A DNA stretch of 57,589 nt from Bryobacteraceae bacterium. GTDB lineage: Bacteria > Acidobacteriota > Terriglobia > Bryobacterales > Bryobacteraceae. Below the pieces are notes generated by a model. That model made no database searches, was not told where the DNA came from, and saw nothing but the letters and a program-made list of their open reading frames with translations. This document shows positions 25,516 through 35,093 of the stretch, one piece after another. Numbering within the stretch: the first letter of the stretch is position 1; each line of letters opens with the position of its first letter. A program made the position numbers and the translations under genes. The DNA is taken from positions 1-57,589 of the forward strand of contig JANWVO010000046.1 in assembly GCA_025056865.1 (NCBI GenBank), read 5' to 3'.

Positions 25516-25977
25516 TCAGAACGGCACGTCGTCGTCGGTGATGGAACCGGACAGGTCGGGTTCTTCAGCGGAAGGCTCCGGACGAGGTTTGGGCGCGCCC
25601 GCCGCGCGGGAGCTTCCTTCGGAGGATTCCGCGCCGCCCTCGCCGCGAGAACCCAGCAGGAAAACTTCGTCAGCGACGACTTCGGTGATGTAACGCTTCT
25701 GGCCGTCGCGGTCCTCGTAGGAGCGCGTCTGGAGCCTGCCCTCCACGTAGACCTGCTTGCCCTTCGTCAGGTATTGCGCAAGGTTCTCCTGGCGCCAGAC
25801 GGCGATGTTGTGCCAGTCCGTCTCGTCCTTCCACTCGCCGGTGGCCGGATCTTTCACGCGGCGGTTGGTGGCGAGAGTGAACCGCGTGACGGCAACGCCT
25901 GCGGGCGTATAGCGCGTCTCGGCGTCGCGGCCGAGATGACCAATGAGAATGACCTTGTTGACGCTTCGGTTGGCCAT
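25516..25977 (-). CDS. ssb: Single-stranded DNA-binding protein
   Basis: The 153-residue protein has an OB fold starting at residue 3 (RSVNKVILIGHLGRDAETRYTP trimmed here to its core GHLGRDAE), with TDWHNIAVW and VYVEGRLQTRSYED. A flexible Pro/Glu-rich linker leads to the acidic C-terminal tip DDDVPF that binds partner proteins. It forms tetramers on ssDNA in replication and repair. I chose the ATG at 25977 because the family begins immediately before the OB fold; longer in-frame starts give non-conserved sequence. Confidence 0.96.
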   Translation of the reverse strand: MANRSVNKVILIGHLGRDAETRYTPAGVAVTRFTLATNRRVKDPATGEWKDETDWHNIAVWRQENLAQYLTKGKQVYVEGRLQTRSYEDRDGQKRYITEVVADEVFLLGSRGEGGAESSEGSSRAAGAPKPRPEPSAEEPDLSGSITDDDVPF

Positions 25978-26159
25978 ACTGGAGCCAAGGGTAACACAGC
26001 AGGGGCGGCCGGGAAGGGGCGTGGAGGACACGCGCTCGGCGACACCGTTCCCATCCGCGCGATGGAAGGCTGCCGCGCTGCGAAGACCGCCGCGCGCCAC
26101 CCCTCGGAGCCCCCGAGGCCAAGTGGCCGTCGAAGCCGCCGGCAGAGCCAGGGGGCGGC

Positions 26160-28655
26160 TCAGTTGGACGTCACGATCTGGAAAGAGAAAATACGCCCGT
26201 CGACTTCCACCTGAAAGACGTTCGGTCCGGCGGCAGCGCCGGTGAAGAGCTCCGCGAGCCAGGCGCCCGGGTAGAGCGTTGCAGCCGATTCCACTCTTAC
26301 CACACGGCCTCCGCCACTGACCGGAGCAAGCCGGGGCGTGATTCCTGTCAGCGGGAGGCCGGCGCGGTCGTGGATGCGGAAGTAGACGCGGACCGTCGAA
26401 GACGGTCTTGCGCTGCGCGGAGTCTGCCGCACGACGACGAGGGAGTCCGGAGCGCCGCCCTGCACGGCGTACCAGTAAGGAATGCGAAGCTCCGGGAGGG
26501 CAGTCCCGGCACCCTTGCCGGATGCCGTCCCGCCGTCCTCTCCGTCCCTGCCGCCATCGCCATCCCCCGTGCCGGAGGCTTCCCCGGCATGCCGGGGGGC
26601 GGTCTCCGCTCCGCCATCCTCGCCGCTGTGATCGGCCGTGTCGGGCCGGAGCACCTGACGGACTCTCAGGAACCCCTGGTAGGCGCCGGGGGCAAGGCCC
26701 GCCGCTGCGAACTTCACTTTGACGCCCGCCGTTTCTCCGGCCCCGAGTTCCAGTTGCGCGGGCTCCACCAGGGGCGTGGCGGGATCGGAGGATTCGACAT
26801 CGAAAGAGACGATGAGAGCCTTGTCCGAAAGATTCTTCAATTTCAGCTCCCGGGCCAGGTCGACGGTCGCGCCGCCCGCCCCGAAGCTGATGGAGACAGG
26901 AGCAGCCGCAACGAGCGAGAGCATGGAGTTTTTCACGTTCAGCATCCCCGCGCCGGCCGAATTCACCGGCGCCGTGCTGCCGCTGGAAAGCACGAATGGC
27001 TGGGCGGCGTTGACCAGCAGGGAACGGTAGTCGCCGGAACCAAGACCTGGCCGGGCCGCCTTCAGAACGGCCGCCGCACCAGCCACCAGCGGCGCGGAAA
27101 AGCTGGTTCCGCTCACGGTGGCGTAGCCGGAAGGATGGCAGATGTCGCAGGCGGCGGCGTCGGCCTGGATGGCCGCCGTATAAACGGGGGATCCGGTCGC
27201 CAACAGATCCGGCTTGATGAGCAGATCCACGGAGGGGCCGCGGCTGGAGAAGCTGGAAATGACGTTGGGAACGGCATCAGGCTTCGGGAAGCGCAGAGTG
27301 ACCTGGAGGTCCTCGAAGACGGGCAGCCATTCCTTCAGAGTCAGTCCGTCGCTGCGCCGGATGAACAGGCCCGGAATGGTCGGGTTGTCATCGACGTTCA
27401 TGACGACAAGGCTCTCGGGATCGCCGTTGGGCGGGTTGGCGCTATTGAAGATGATTGCCGCAGGGGCTCCGGCGCGCGCGGCGTTGGCGAGTTTCGTCGA
27501 GAACGTGCAGTTGCCGCGCTCGATCAATGGAATGCGGCCTGTCAGCGCGTCCCTGGGATACTCGCGGCATCCGAGCGGATCGCCAAACCTGGCGGCATCG
27601 ACCAGAGGAGCCATGACAGGCTCGAGCGAAACAACGTTGCTGGAGGCGGCAGCCGGCATGGGCAGGCCGCGGGAGGGAATGACCTGAGTGACATCCGCGG
27701 GCGTCGAGTTGTTCGACCCCACGCCGAGAACCCGCTCATTGGCGGCCGTGTCATCCACGGTCATCGGCCCGGCCGTATTGCCGGCGGCGTTGACGACCAC
27801 AATGCCTGCCTCGACAGCGTTGCGCAAGGCATCGGCGAGGGGATCCACGAGAGAGGAGGTGGCGCCGATCGAGCCGAAGCTCATGTTGATGACATCCATG
27901 CCGTCCTTGACGGCCCAGTCCAGCGCCTCCAGGACCACGTTGCTGTAAATCAGGCCGTCGCCGGGGTTGCTGACACGGTAGACGCCAAGCCAGGCTGACG
28001 GCGCCATTCCGGAAACCGGCCCGCGGGGGCTTTCGTGCCGCACTCCGGCGGCCACCATCGCCACGGCGGTGCCATGGCCGTTCTGGTCGCGCGCCGGGCT
28101 GCCGTCGAAGCTGCGGGCAACGATGATTTTGGCATTGGTCAACGCCCGGTTTTCCTCCTCCGGCCTGCTGACGCGCGGATAGCCTTCCGGCATGCTCCAG
28201 CCCTCGGGGGGCTGGAAGCCGGGGTGGCGCGGGTCGATGCCGGTATCGAGAATGGCGATCTTGACGCCGCGGCCGGCGTTGTCGGCGCCGCCGCTCAAGT
28301 CCCAGGCTTCCGCCGCGTGATGGTTGACCAGCGCGCGGTTGAGGAACAGCTCATAGGCGCGGACCGGCGTGACGCGGCGCACGCCGGGCACCGTACGCAG
28401 GGCGTCCGCGTCCGGCGCTTCGACGACCACCGCATTGAGCACGGTGTCGATCCGGGACAGCACGCGCGCGCGGCGGGCCCTGAGGTGGCGTTCGGCCAAC
28501 TCGTGCTCGGCCCGGATTTCAGCACGCCGGCGCTCCGGCTGAGCGTGCCGGATTGCCGGCGGTGAGGAGAATTCCACGATAAACCTGCTGGCCGGCGCTT
28601 CCTGCGCAAACAGCGGACACAGCGTGAAGATCAGGAGAAAAGGAACCCTGCTCAA
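26160..28655 (-). CDS. Secreted subtilisin-family serine protease with PA domain
   Basis: This 831-residue exported S8 protease has a signal peptide, then an I9-like propeptide (RFIVEFSSP to RRVTPVRAYE). The catalytic triad is Asp137 (ILDTGID), His194 (GHGTAVA) and Ser518 (GTSFSAP). A protease-associated domain is inserted at about 345-455. The C-terminal third is beta-rich, with a Gly/Glu/Asp-rich low-complexity segment before the last domain. I chose the TTG at 28655, not a start 42 bases further out, because GGAGG sits 6 bases upstream and it gives a compact signal peptide. It probably degrades external protein. Confidence 0.93.
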   Translation of the reverse strand: MSRVPFLLIFTLCPLFAQEAPASRFIVEFSSPPAIRHAQPERRRAEIRAEHELAERHLRARRARVLSRIDTVLNAVVVEAPDADALRTVPGVRRVTPVRAYELFLNRALVNHHAAEAWDLSGGADNAGRGVKIAILDTGIDPRHPGFQPPEGWSMPEGYPRVSRPEEENRALTNAKIIVARSFDGSPARDQNGHGTAVAMVAAGVRHESPRGPVSGMAPSAWLGVYRVSNPGDGLIYSNVVLEALDWAVKDGMDVINMSFGSIGATSSLVDPLADALRNAVEAGIVVVNAAGNTAGPMTVDDTAANERVLGVGSNNSTPADVTQVIPSRGLPMPAAASSNVVSLEPVMAPLVDAARFGDPLGCREYPRDALTGRIPLIERGNCTFSTKLANAARAGAPAAIIFNSANPPNGDPESLVVMNVDDNPTIPGLFIRRSDGLTLKEWLPVFEDLQVTLRFPKPDAVPNVISSFSSRGPSVDLLIKPDLLATGSPVYTAAIQADAAACDICHPSGYATVSGTSFSAPLVAGAAAVLKAARPGLGSGDYRSLLVNAAQPFVLSSGSTAPVNSAGAGMLNVKNSMLSLVAAAPVSISFGAGGATVDLARELKLKNLSDKALIVSFDVESSDPATPLVEPAQLELGAGETAGVKVKFAAAGLAPGAYQGFLRVRQVLRPDTADHSGEDGGAETAPRHAGEASGTGDGDGGRDGEDGGTASGKGAGTALPELRIPYWYAVQGGAPDSLVVVRQTPRSARPSSTVRVYFRIHDRAGLPLTGITPRLAPVSGGGRVVRVESAATLYPGAWLAELFTGAAAGPNVFQVEVDGRIFSFQIVTSN

Positions 28656-28661
28656 GCAAAA

Positions 28662-28666
28662 CCTCC
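28662..28666 (-). promoter_or_regulatory. Shine-Dalgarno site that fixes the subtilase start
   Basis: The minus strand reads GGAGG, 6 bases before TTG at 28655. No comparable site precedes the longer in-frame TTG start at 28697. Confidence 0.75.
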
Positions 28667-28806
28667 GGCCGATTCGGCCATCCGCCACGCCCTGCAAAGG
28701 CTCCCGGGCGGCTCTTTTCCATTATCGGTGCGAGAATCTGCTTTCAGCATACCCCCGGGATGCAGGGCGGACAGCTCCCCGGGACCGGCGTTGGGGATAG
28801 GCAGAC

Positions 28807-28831
28807 GGGGCGGGAAGGGCCCGCCCCTTTT
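28807..28831. terminator. Hairpin between the HtrA and subtilase genes
   Basis: GGGGCGGG (28807-28814) pairs with CCCGCCCC (28820-28827) around a 5-base loop. TTTT follows on the plus strand only. On the minus strand, where the upstream HtrA gene ends at 28850, no U-tract follows, so it may be a pause or a barrier rather than a true intrinsic terminator. Confidence 0.4.
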
Positions 28832-28849
28832 CGTGTCGGGCGGGACAGG

Positions 28850-30469
28850 TTACTTCGGGAGCACGCCGGACAGGTAGACGCCGGTCCATTGCCTTTGCCC
28901 GCGCGTTTGCCCTACCACCGGGCGCATGACCCGGAAGGCGACGGCATCGCCACGCTTCAGCGTGGACTGGATCCGCTTGACGTCCTCGAAAGAGGACACA
29001 GGCTGGCGGTTGATGCTGACAATAATGTCGCCCACCCGCATGCCAATCTCTTCGGCAAAGGAGTCCTCCTCGACCACGGTGACCTCGACGCCGCCCTCCT
29101 GCGGGAAGCCGAGCTGCTTGCGGCGCTCTTCGGTGAGCGGGCGGATGCCGATGCCAAAGCGGGCCGAGCTTTCCGAACCCTTCTCGTCTTCGTCGACCAT
29201 CTCCCGCCGCCCGCCAAGTGCTGCGAGGTCTTCCTTGAAGACCTTGTCGCGCTCTTCGATCGGAACCTTGATGGTCATGCGCCTGCCGCCGCGGTCGATC
29301 TCGAGCGTCGCCTCCGAGCCGATGGGCATGTCGGAGATCCGGTTCACCAGATCGTTGCCGTCGCGCACGGGCTGCCCGTTGAGGGACAGGACGACGTCTT
29401 CGGACTTCAGGCCGGCCTTTTCCGCCGGACCGCCGGGCGCCACGCTCTCGACAATGACCCCGTGATCAAAGCCGAGGGCCCGGAGCGTATTCTTCATCTG
29501 GGCTTCGTCGCGCGGGAAGCGGATGCCGATGGAGCCGCGGATGACGCGCCCGTGGCGGATGATCTGGTTGTAGGACTTCGCCGCGATGTTGATGGGCAGG
29601 GCGAAGCCGATGCCTTCATAGCCGCCGCTGCGCGTGGCGATCATCGTATTGACGCCGATCACTTCGCCGCGGATGTTGACGAGCGGGCCGCCGGAGTTGC
29701 CCGGGTTGATGGCCGCATCGGTCTGGATGAAACGCTGGAACTGCTGGGGCGTGGCCAGGTCGCGGCCGAGGGCGGAGACGATGCCAGCCGTCACGGTGGT
29801 TTCCAGCCCGAAGGGCGCGCCGATGGCAATGGCCCAGTCGCCTACCTGCACGCTGTCGCTGTTGGCGACCTTCACCGGCTGCAAAGGCCTGCCGGCGTCA
29901 ATCTTTATGACGGCGATGTCGAGTTCCGGGTCCGAGCCGACGAGCTTTGCCTTGTACTCAGTGGGATCGCCGGTAAGCTTCACCTTGATGGCCGTGGCGT
30001 CCCTCACCACGTGCAGGTTGGTCATGATGTAGCCGTTGCGGTCGACGATGAAGCCGGAACCGGTGCCCTCCTGGCGCCGCGGGACCGGGATGTCGCCGAA
30101 CGGCGACTGGAAGAATCGGCGGAAGGGCCCGGGGATGACATCTTCCTCCTGATCCTCGTCCTGCTGGGGATCCGGCGTCCGGCGCCGCTGCGTGGTGGGC
30201 CGGATCTTGTACTCGGAGGTGATGTAGACCACCGAGGGTTCCAGCATCTGGGCGATGCGCGTGAAGTCGTTGCCCAGCTTCGCCACTGGCGGAATGGTGA
30301 TGGGCGTGGCGTCCGGCGCCACGGCCTGGCTGCGCGCCGAAGTGACGCGCGCGGTGAAGGCGGCGGCGCTCACGATTACCAGCGCCGCAGCGAACAGAGC
30401 CGCCGCCGTGGCGGTCCATCTCTGGGAGGCGATGCGCCGCACCCAGCCGGAAAATGGTGCCTGATTCAT
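28850..30469 (-). CDS. HtrA/DegP-family periplasmic serine protease
   Basis: This 539-residue envelope protease/chaperone has one N-terminal membrane segment (about 18-40) that may be an anchor or signal. The trypsin-like domain has triad His153 (MTNLHVV), Asp184 (ELDIAVI) and Ser259 (NPGNSGGP). Two PDZ domains follow, near 310-395 and 425-530. An acidic, Arg-rich loop (residues 90-115) resembles the LA loop. It would degrade or refold misfolded periplasmic proteins. AGAGG stands 6 bases before the ATG at 30469. A subtilase gene follows on the same strand after 194 bases. Confidence 0.93.
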   Translation of the reverse strand: MNQAPFSGWVRRIASQRWTATAAALFAAALVIVSAAAFTARVTSARSQAVAPDATPITIPPVAKLGNDFTRIAQMLEPSVVYITSEYKIRPTTQRRRTPDPQQDEDQEEDVIPGPFRRFFQSPFGDIPVPRRQEGTGSGFIVDRNGYIMTNLHVVRDATAIKVKLTGDPTEYKAKLVGSDPELDIAVIKIDAGRPLQPVKVANSDSVQVGDWAIAIGAPFGLETTVTAGIVSALGRDLATPQQFQRFIQTDAAINPGNSGGPLVNIRGEVIGVNTMIATRSGGYEGIGFALPINIAAKSYNQIIRHGRVIRGSIGIRFPRDEAQMKNTLRALGFDHGVIVESVAPGGPAEKAGLKSEDVVLSLNGQPVRDGNDLVNRISDMPIGSEATLEIDRGGRRMTIKVPIEERDKVFKEDLAALGGRREMVDEDEKGSESSARFGIGIRPLTEERRKQLGFPQEGGVEVTVVEEDSFAEEIGMRVGDIIVSINRQPVSSFEDVKRIQSTLKRGDAVAFRVMRPVVGQTRGQRQWTGVYLSGVLPK

Positions 30470-30503
30470 AAAAAACCTCTGAGGACTCCTTCCTGGCTCC
30501 GGG

Positions 30504-31391
30504 TCAAGCTCCAAGTTCTGGATGTTGCGCGCTGGCAGCCGGTTTCAGCTCCGCCAGCACGATGGCGGCAAGGATCAGGGCCGCCCCGGACAACGAGGCG
30601 GCTGTCCAGCGCTCCCCCGCCGCCCAGGCGATGATGCCTGCGAAGACCGGCTCGAGGGAGAAAATCAGCGCCGCGCGCACGGCCGAGGTATGTCCCTGTG
30701 CCCAAGTATAGAGCACGAAGGAGAGCGCCGTGGCGAGGAGGCTTGTGGAGAGCAGCGCGAACCAAAGCCGTGGCGTCCATACGGCGCGCGGAGTCTCCAG
30801 CGCCCCCGCCGCCGCCCAGGAAAGTGCCGCCACCACAGCGATCTGCATCAGGCTCAGCCGCTCGAAATCCATCCGCCTCGAGTACCGCTCCACGGCGAGG
30901 ATGTGGCCCGCGAAAGCGGCCGCGCAGCCCGCCGTCAGCAGGTCGCCCCGGTTCCACTGGGCCGGCAGCCCGCCGCTCATCAGGGCCGTGCCTGCCGTGG
31001 CGAGCGCGGCAGCGGCCAGCTCCGCCAGCCGGGGCCTGCTCCATTGGACGAGCGAACCGAGCAAAGGTACCATCACCACGTAAAGTCCGGTGATGAAAGC
31101 CGAGTTGGAGGCCGTGGTCCACCGCAATCCGGCGGTCTGGAGCGCATAACCGGCGAACAGCAGCCCCCCGCACAGCAGCCCCCCGCCCCAGCAGACCGGC
31201 GTGCGCCGCACCAGCCGCCCGCGCAGCCAGAAGGCGAGCAGAAGGCTGGCGAGGGTGAAGCGCAGCGAGAGGAACAGGAACGTGGAGATGTCCTCGAGCG
31301 CACTCTTGACGATGACGAACGTCGATCCCCAGATGAAGGCCACTGCGGCGAGGGCCAGCTCGGCGCGGAGCCGTTGCGGCGCGGATCTCAT
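30504..31391 (-). CDS. EamA/DMT-family transporter
   Basis: The 295-residue inner-membrane protein has about ten helices in two EamA repeats: FIWGSTFVIVKSALE in the first and LVLYTWAQ-like SFVLYTWAQGHTSAV and SLEPVFAGIIAW in the second. It is of the general drug/metabolite exporter type, distinct from the YedA-like one at 3.4 kb. Its ATG overlaps the stop of the M20 peptidase gene (ATGA), so the peptidase and transporter are co-translated. An amino acid or peptide-derived substrate would fit, but this is inference. Confidence 0.88.
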   Translation of the reverse strand: MRSAPQRLRAELALAAVAFIWGSTFVIVKSALEDISTFLFLSLRFTLASLLLAFWLRGRLVRRTPVCWGGGLLCGGLLFAGYALQTAGLRWTTASNSAFITGLYVVMVPLLGSLVQWSRPRLAELAAAALATAGTALMSGGLPAQWNRGDLLTAGCAAAFAGHILAVERYSRRMDFERLSLMQIAVVAALSWAAAGALETPRAVWTPRLWFALLSTSLLATALSFVLYTWAQGHTSAVRAALIFSLEPVFAGIIAWAAGERWTAASLSGAALILAAIVLAELKPAASAQHPELGA

Positions 31392-32662
31392 GGCCGCGGC
31401 AGGCTCTCGAGAACGAGCGCCAGCAGCAGGGCGATGCGGCGCAGGCCGAGTTCGCGGCCTTCCGGGGAGTACCATTCCGCGGGCGTATGAGCGCCGCCGC
31501 CGGAGCCGCCCGCGCCGATCGAGATGGCGGGCAGGCCCATGGAGAGCGGCACATTGGCGTCGGTGGAAGCGCAGTCGAGCTCGCTGCGGAGGGAGAGGAA
31601 CGCGTCGACGCTGCGGATGGCCGCCAGCAGCGGGCTATCGGCGGGCAGCGCGCCGCCGGGGCGCGAGCCGGTTTCGCGGATGCGCACCGAGACGCGGCCC
31701 GAGCGGGCGGCTTCATTTTCCTGGCGCGCGGCGCGTTCGAAGGCGGACTCGAGCGCGGCCGCCAGCTCATCGAGCACCGTCGGGCTCTGGCTGCGGAGGT
31801 CGACCTTGACGCGCGCCGAGGCGGGAATCGCATTGACGGTGGTGCCGCCCTCGATGACGCCGAAGTTCCAGCTGCTGGGCGAAGCGGGCGGCGCGGCGGC
31901 GCGCTCGTCGCAGAACAGCGCCACGGCGCGGGCCATGGCGTGCACGGGATTGGCCATGCCGCGGTCGGACCAGCTATGGCCGCCCGCGCCGGTCATGGAG
32001 ATTTCGAAGCGGCGGCAGGCCAGCGCCGTCGCCGTGATGTGGCCGGTGTCCGGTCCGTCGAGCACGATCAGCGAGTGAAGCCGCTCGGCCCAGGGCGGCT
32101 GCTGGCAAAGGTAGCGCATGCCGCTCAGGTTGCCCTCGCCTTCCTCGCCGACATTGGCCACCAGAAGAAGCTGGCCCGAACGCAGCGCGCCAGGGTTCTC
32201 GCTGATGGCCCGCGCGATGGCCACGAGCGCGGACAGCCCGGCGCCGTTGTCCGAGACGCCCGGGCCGGTGAAGGTTCCGTTGGATTCCACCCGGATCTCC
32301 TCCGGGCGGCGCGGCGCAAGGACGGTGTCCAGGTGGGCGGTGAGCGCCGCCACGGGGCCGGACTTCGCTGCCGCAAGCGTGGCGACGACGTTGCCGGCGC
32401 GGTCGATGCGCGCCGTCCATCCGAAGGACTCGAGCAGCGACGCTACGGCCTCGGCGCGCGGCCCTTCCTGGAAGGTAGGCGCAGGAATGCGGCACAGGGA
32501 GAGGTGCTGTTCGTCGATCCACTGCCGGTTCTTCGCGAACCATTTCAGCAGCGCGGCCATCGCGGGACGCGCGGCGATCTGTTCGAGGCGCGCGGCCTCG
32601 TCCGGGGGCGTGGCAATGGTGGGGGATTTTTTTCTGGCGGCCAGCTCGAAAGGCCCGGGCAT
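31388..32662 (-). CDS. M20-family metallopeptidase
   Basis: This 424-residue zinc peptidase/deacylase belongs to the M20 group (carboxypeptidase G2, PepT, DapE, ArgE). Metal-site residues are visible: His110 and Asp112 (TAHLDTV), Asp138 (GVSDNGAG), Glu173-Glu174 (NVGEEGEG) and a late His (GGAHTPAEW). The dimerisation domain is in the middle (GAGGHSWSD through VKVDLRS). It has no signal peptide, so it is cytoplasmic and probably acts on a dipeptide or an acylated amino acid. The ATG at 32662 gives the family-like start. The transporter gene overlaps its end. Confidence 0.88.
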   Translation of the reverse strand: MPGPFELAARKKSPTIATPPDEAARLEQIAARPAMAALLKWFAKNRQWIDEQHLSLCRIPAPTFQEGPRAEAVASLLESFGWTARIDRAGNVVATLAAAKSGPVAALTAHLDTVLAPRRPEEIRVESNGTFTGPGVSDNGAGLSALVAIARAISENPGALRSGQLLLVANVGEEGEGNLSGMRYLCQQPPWAERLHSLIVLDGPDTGHITATALACRRFEISMTGAGGHSWSDRGMANPVHAMARAVALFCDERAAAPPASPSSWNFGVIEGGTTVNAIPASARVKVDLRSQSPTVLDELAAALESAFERAARQENEAARSGRVSVRIRETGSRPGGALPADSPLLAAIRSVDAFLSLRSELDCASTDANVPLSMGLPAISIGAGGSGGGAHTPAEWYSPEGRELGLRRIALLLALVLESLPRP

Positions 32663-32771
32663 GCGCTTCTTCCAGTGTAGCGCCTTCCGCGGGCGCGCCC
32701 TTTGCTCAAGGCCGCGGCTGAGCGGCCGATACGCACAAGCGGGGCCCGGAGTGCGCGGGCCGCGACAGGCC

Positions 32772-33638
32772 ATGTATATCATCATCGGCGCGATCATCGT
32801 CCTGGGTTCGATCATCGGCGGCTATCTGCTCGAGCACGGCAATCTGCGCGTGCTTTTCCAGCCGGCCGAACTGGTCATCATCGGAGGGGCGGCGCTGGGG
32901 ACCGTGTTCATCGCCAATCCGCTGCACACGATCATCGGGATTTTCAAGGGGCTGATCCAGGCGCTGAAGGGCTCGCCTTACAACGCGGCGTTTTATCTGG
33001 AGCAGCTAAAGATGCTGAATGACGTTTTCGTTTATGCGCGGAAACACGGGATGGCGAAGCTCGAATCGGACCTGGACGAGCCGGAAAAGAGCCAGGTTTT
33101 CAGCAAATATCCGAAATTCCTGGCCGACCATCACGCGCTGCATTTCTTCTGCGACACGGTGCGCATGGCGATTTCGGGGGGCGTGGGGCCGCTGGAGCTG
33201 GACCAACTGATGGAGCTGGACATCGAGACGCACCATCACGAGGGGGGCGAGCCGGTAGCGGCGCTGACGACGGTGGCGGACTCGCTGCCCGGCCTCGGCA
33301 TTGTCGCGGCCGTGCTGGGCGTGGTGATCACGATGGGCTCGATCGGCGGGCCGCCGGAGGAGGTGGGCCACAAAGTGGCGGCGGCGCTTGTGGGCACGTT
33401 CCTGGGCATCCTGATGTGCTATGGATTTTTCGGTCCGCTGGCCTCGAACATGAGCAAGATCAACGAGGCGCACGGGCAATACCTGAACGTGCTGCGCATG
33501 GGCGTGCTGGCGTTCATCAAGGGCATGCCGCCGTCCCTGGCGGTGGAGTTCGCGCGGCGCACGATCCCGCCGCACCTGCGGCCGAGCTTCAAGGACACCG
33601 AGGCGGCGCTGAAAGGCGCGGCCAAGGCGGCAGCGTAA
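32772..33638 (+). CDS. motA: Flagellar motor stator protein MotA
   Basis: The 288-residue inner-membrane protein has four transmembrane helices and forms the proton-driven stator with MotB. The cytoplasmic loop keeps the charged residues Arg90 and Glu98 that contact FliG in E. coli, and Pro173 in SLPGLGIVAAVLGVV is also conserved, all at the same numbers. The N-terminus and length match E. coli-type MotA, not the ExbB/TolQ group. motB follows after 12 bases. No other flagellar gene is in the window. Confidence 0.95.
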   Translation: MYIIIGAIIVLGSIIGGYLLEHGNLRVLFQPAELVIIGGAALGTVFIANPLHTIIGIFKGLIQALKGSPYNAAFYLEQLKMLNDVFVYARKHGMAKLESDLDEPEKSQVFSKYPKFLADHHALHFFCDTVRMAISGGVGPLELDQLMELDIETHHHEGGEPVAALTTVADSLPGLGIVAAVLGVVITMGSIGGPPEEVGHKVAAALVGTFLGILMCYGFFGPLASNMSKINEAHGQYLNVLRMGVLAFIKGMPPSLAVEFARRTIPPHLRPSFKDTEAALKGAAKAAA

Positions 33639-33650
33639 GAGGAGACGGCG

Positions 33651-34454
33651 ATGGCGGCGCAGCCCAATCCGGCACCGGTCATCATCATCCGGAAGAAGAA
33701 GGGCCACCACGGCCACCACGGGGGCGCCTGGAAGGTCGCCTACGCGGACTTCGTTACGGCGATGATGGCCCTGTTCATCGTGCTCTGGCTGCTGTCGAGC
33801 GACGAGAAGGTGCGCAAAGCCGTCGGCGGCTATTTCCAGGACCCCACGGGCAAGGGGAATCTGATGGGAACGACGATGAGCGGCGCCGGCGAAGGGCTGC
33901 TGCTGTCGCAGGACGACATGAGCAGGCTGAAGGAAAAACTCGAGCAGGCGATGCGCGAGCTGCCGCAGTTCGAGCAGATGAAGCAGAACATCGAGGTCAC
34001 GGTGACCAGCGAGGGGCTGCGGATCGAGCTTCTCGAGAAAGAAGGCGGCATGTTCTTCGAAAGCGGCAATGCCAGGCCCACGGAGAAGGGGACGGAGCTG
34101 ATCCGCATGCTGGGCGAGCAACTCAAGACCATTCCCAACAAGCTCCTCGTCGAAGGCCACACCGACGCCAAGCCCTATTCGACAGACCGCGGCTACACCA
34201 ACTGGGAGCTTTCCGCCGACCGCGCCAACAGCGCGCGGCGCCTGCTGGAGGAAAGCGGCGTGCCGCCGGAGCGGATTGCGCAGATCCGCGGCTTCGCCGA
34301 CCAGAAGCTGCGCAATCCGAAAGATCCGTTCGACGCCGCCAACCGCCGCGTTTCCGTGCTGGTCCAGTATCGCGAGCCGCAGGAACTGGGGGTGGCAAAA
34401 AAGGACGACGCGCCGGCCAAGGGCCCGAACGCCGCGCAGAAAGGCTCTCACTGA
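33651..34454 (+). CDS. motB: Flagellar motor stator protein MotB
   Basis: The 267-residue partner of MotA has a His/Lys-rich cytoplasmic N-terminus, one transmembrane helix with proton-carrying Asp33 (YADFVTAMMALF), a periplasmic plug/linker, and a C-terminal OmpA-like peptidoglycan-binding domain. The latter shows VEGHTDAKP and LSADRANSARRLL. The motA-motB pair is compact and co-transcribed. The short C-terminal tail is Lys/Ala-rich. Confidence 0.95.
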   Translation: MAAQPNPAPVIIIRKKKGHHGHHGGAWKVAYADFVTAMMALFIVLWLLSSDEKVRKAVGGYFQDPTGKGNLMGTTMSGAGEGLLLSQDDMSRLKEKLEQAMRELPQFEQMKQNIEVTVTSEGLRIELLEKEGGMFFESGNARPTEKGTELIRMLGEQLKTIPNKLLVEGHTDAKPYSTDRGYTNWELSADRANSARRLLEESGVPPERIAQIRGFADQKLRNPKDPFDAANRRVSVLVQYREPQELGVAKKDDAPAKGPNAAQKGSH

Positions 34455-34598
34455 GCCGCGACCCACGCGGGATCCCGGGAGCCCGTCTCGTGCCAGGCGC
34501 ACCGGAGAAGGCCGGAGACGCGCCTTGCCAGCGGGCGGGCGGAACGGCGATACTGGAAGCGAATCCCCCCTAAATCCAGGCAAGGAAAGCAAGTTGCT

Positions 34599-35048
34599 AT
34601 GGCCCAGGATCAGAATCTGACCCTGTCGCCCGAGCGGCAGGCTCTTCGCGCCCGGGCGCAGGTCCGGCTCATCCGCCCCGAAGAAGAGGGCTTCGGCATC
34701 CGCCGCGTGCCAGAGGGCGTTTACGGGTACTCTTCGGCGGCTTCCAGCGACGAGATTCCTCTCTTCGCCAAACCGATCTACGGAGCGTTCGAGGTACACA
34801 AGCTCGCCGGCGGCGAGGTGGCATGGATCGGTTATGTGACCGAGGCGGATTACCGCCGCTTTGAAGAGGGAGGCGAGCCGTTCACGATGGAGCTTTATCC
34901 CGAGCCGTGGGGCGAGGCGACGAAGCTGGTCAGCGTGCCGGCCTCGCGGGTGGACCGCCGCAAGCCGCAGGCGCGCGAGAACGGCATGCCGATGCGCGTG
35001 GAAGTGGCCCCGCGCATCGAGAAGATGGACCTGGCGCTCCAGGCCTGA
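34599..35048 (+). CDS. Hypothetical soluble protein downstream of motAB
   Basis: The 149-residue product has no signal peptide or membrane segment and no motif I recognise. It has a mixed beta pattern with conserved-looking pieces such as KPIYGAFEVHKL and WIGYVTEADYRRF, and an acidic middle. It begins with ATG behind AAGGAAAG (9-base spacing), 144 bases after motB, so it may be read from the same or its own promoter. Function unknown. Confidence 0.65.
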   Translation: MAQDQNLTLSPERQALRARAQVRLIRPEEEGFGIRRVPEGVYGYSSAASSDEIPLFAKPIYGAFEVHKLAGGEVAWIGYVTEADYRRFEEGGEPFTMELYPEPWGEATKLVSVPASRVDRRKPQARENGMPMRVEVAPRIEKMDLALQA

Positions 35049-35093
35049 GCCGGGCCGCGGGCCGGCCTGCTGCCGCCGCTCCCCCTTGCGACG

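Noticed and set aside
28656-28697. Longer start for the subtilase
   Set aside because: The longer form lacks a ribosome binding site and puts polar residues before the signal peptide, while TTG at 28655 has GGAGG 6 bases upstream.
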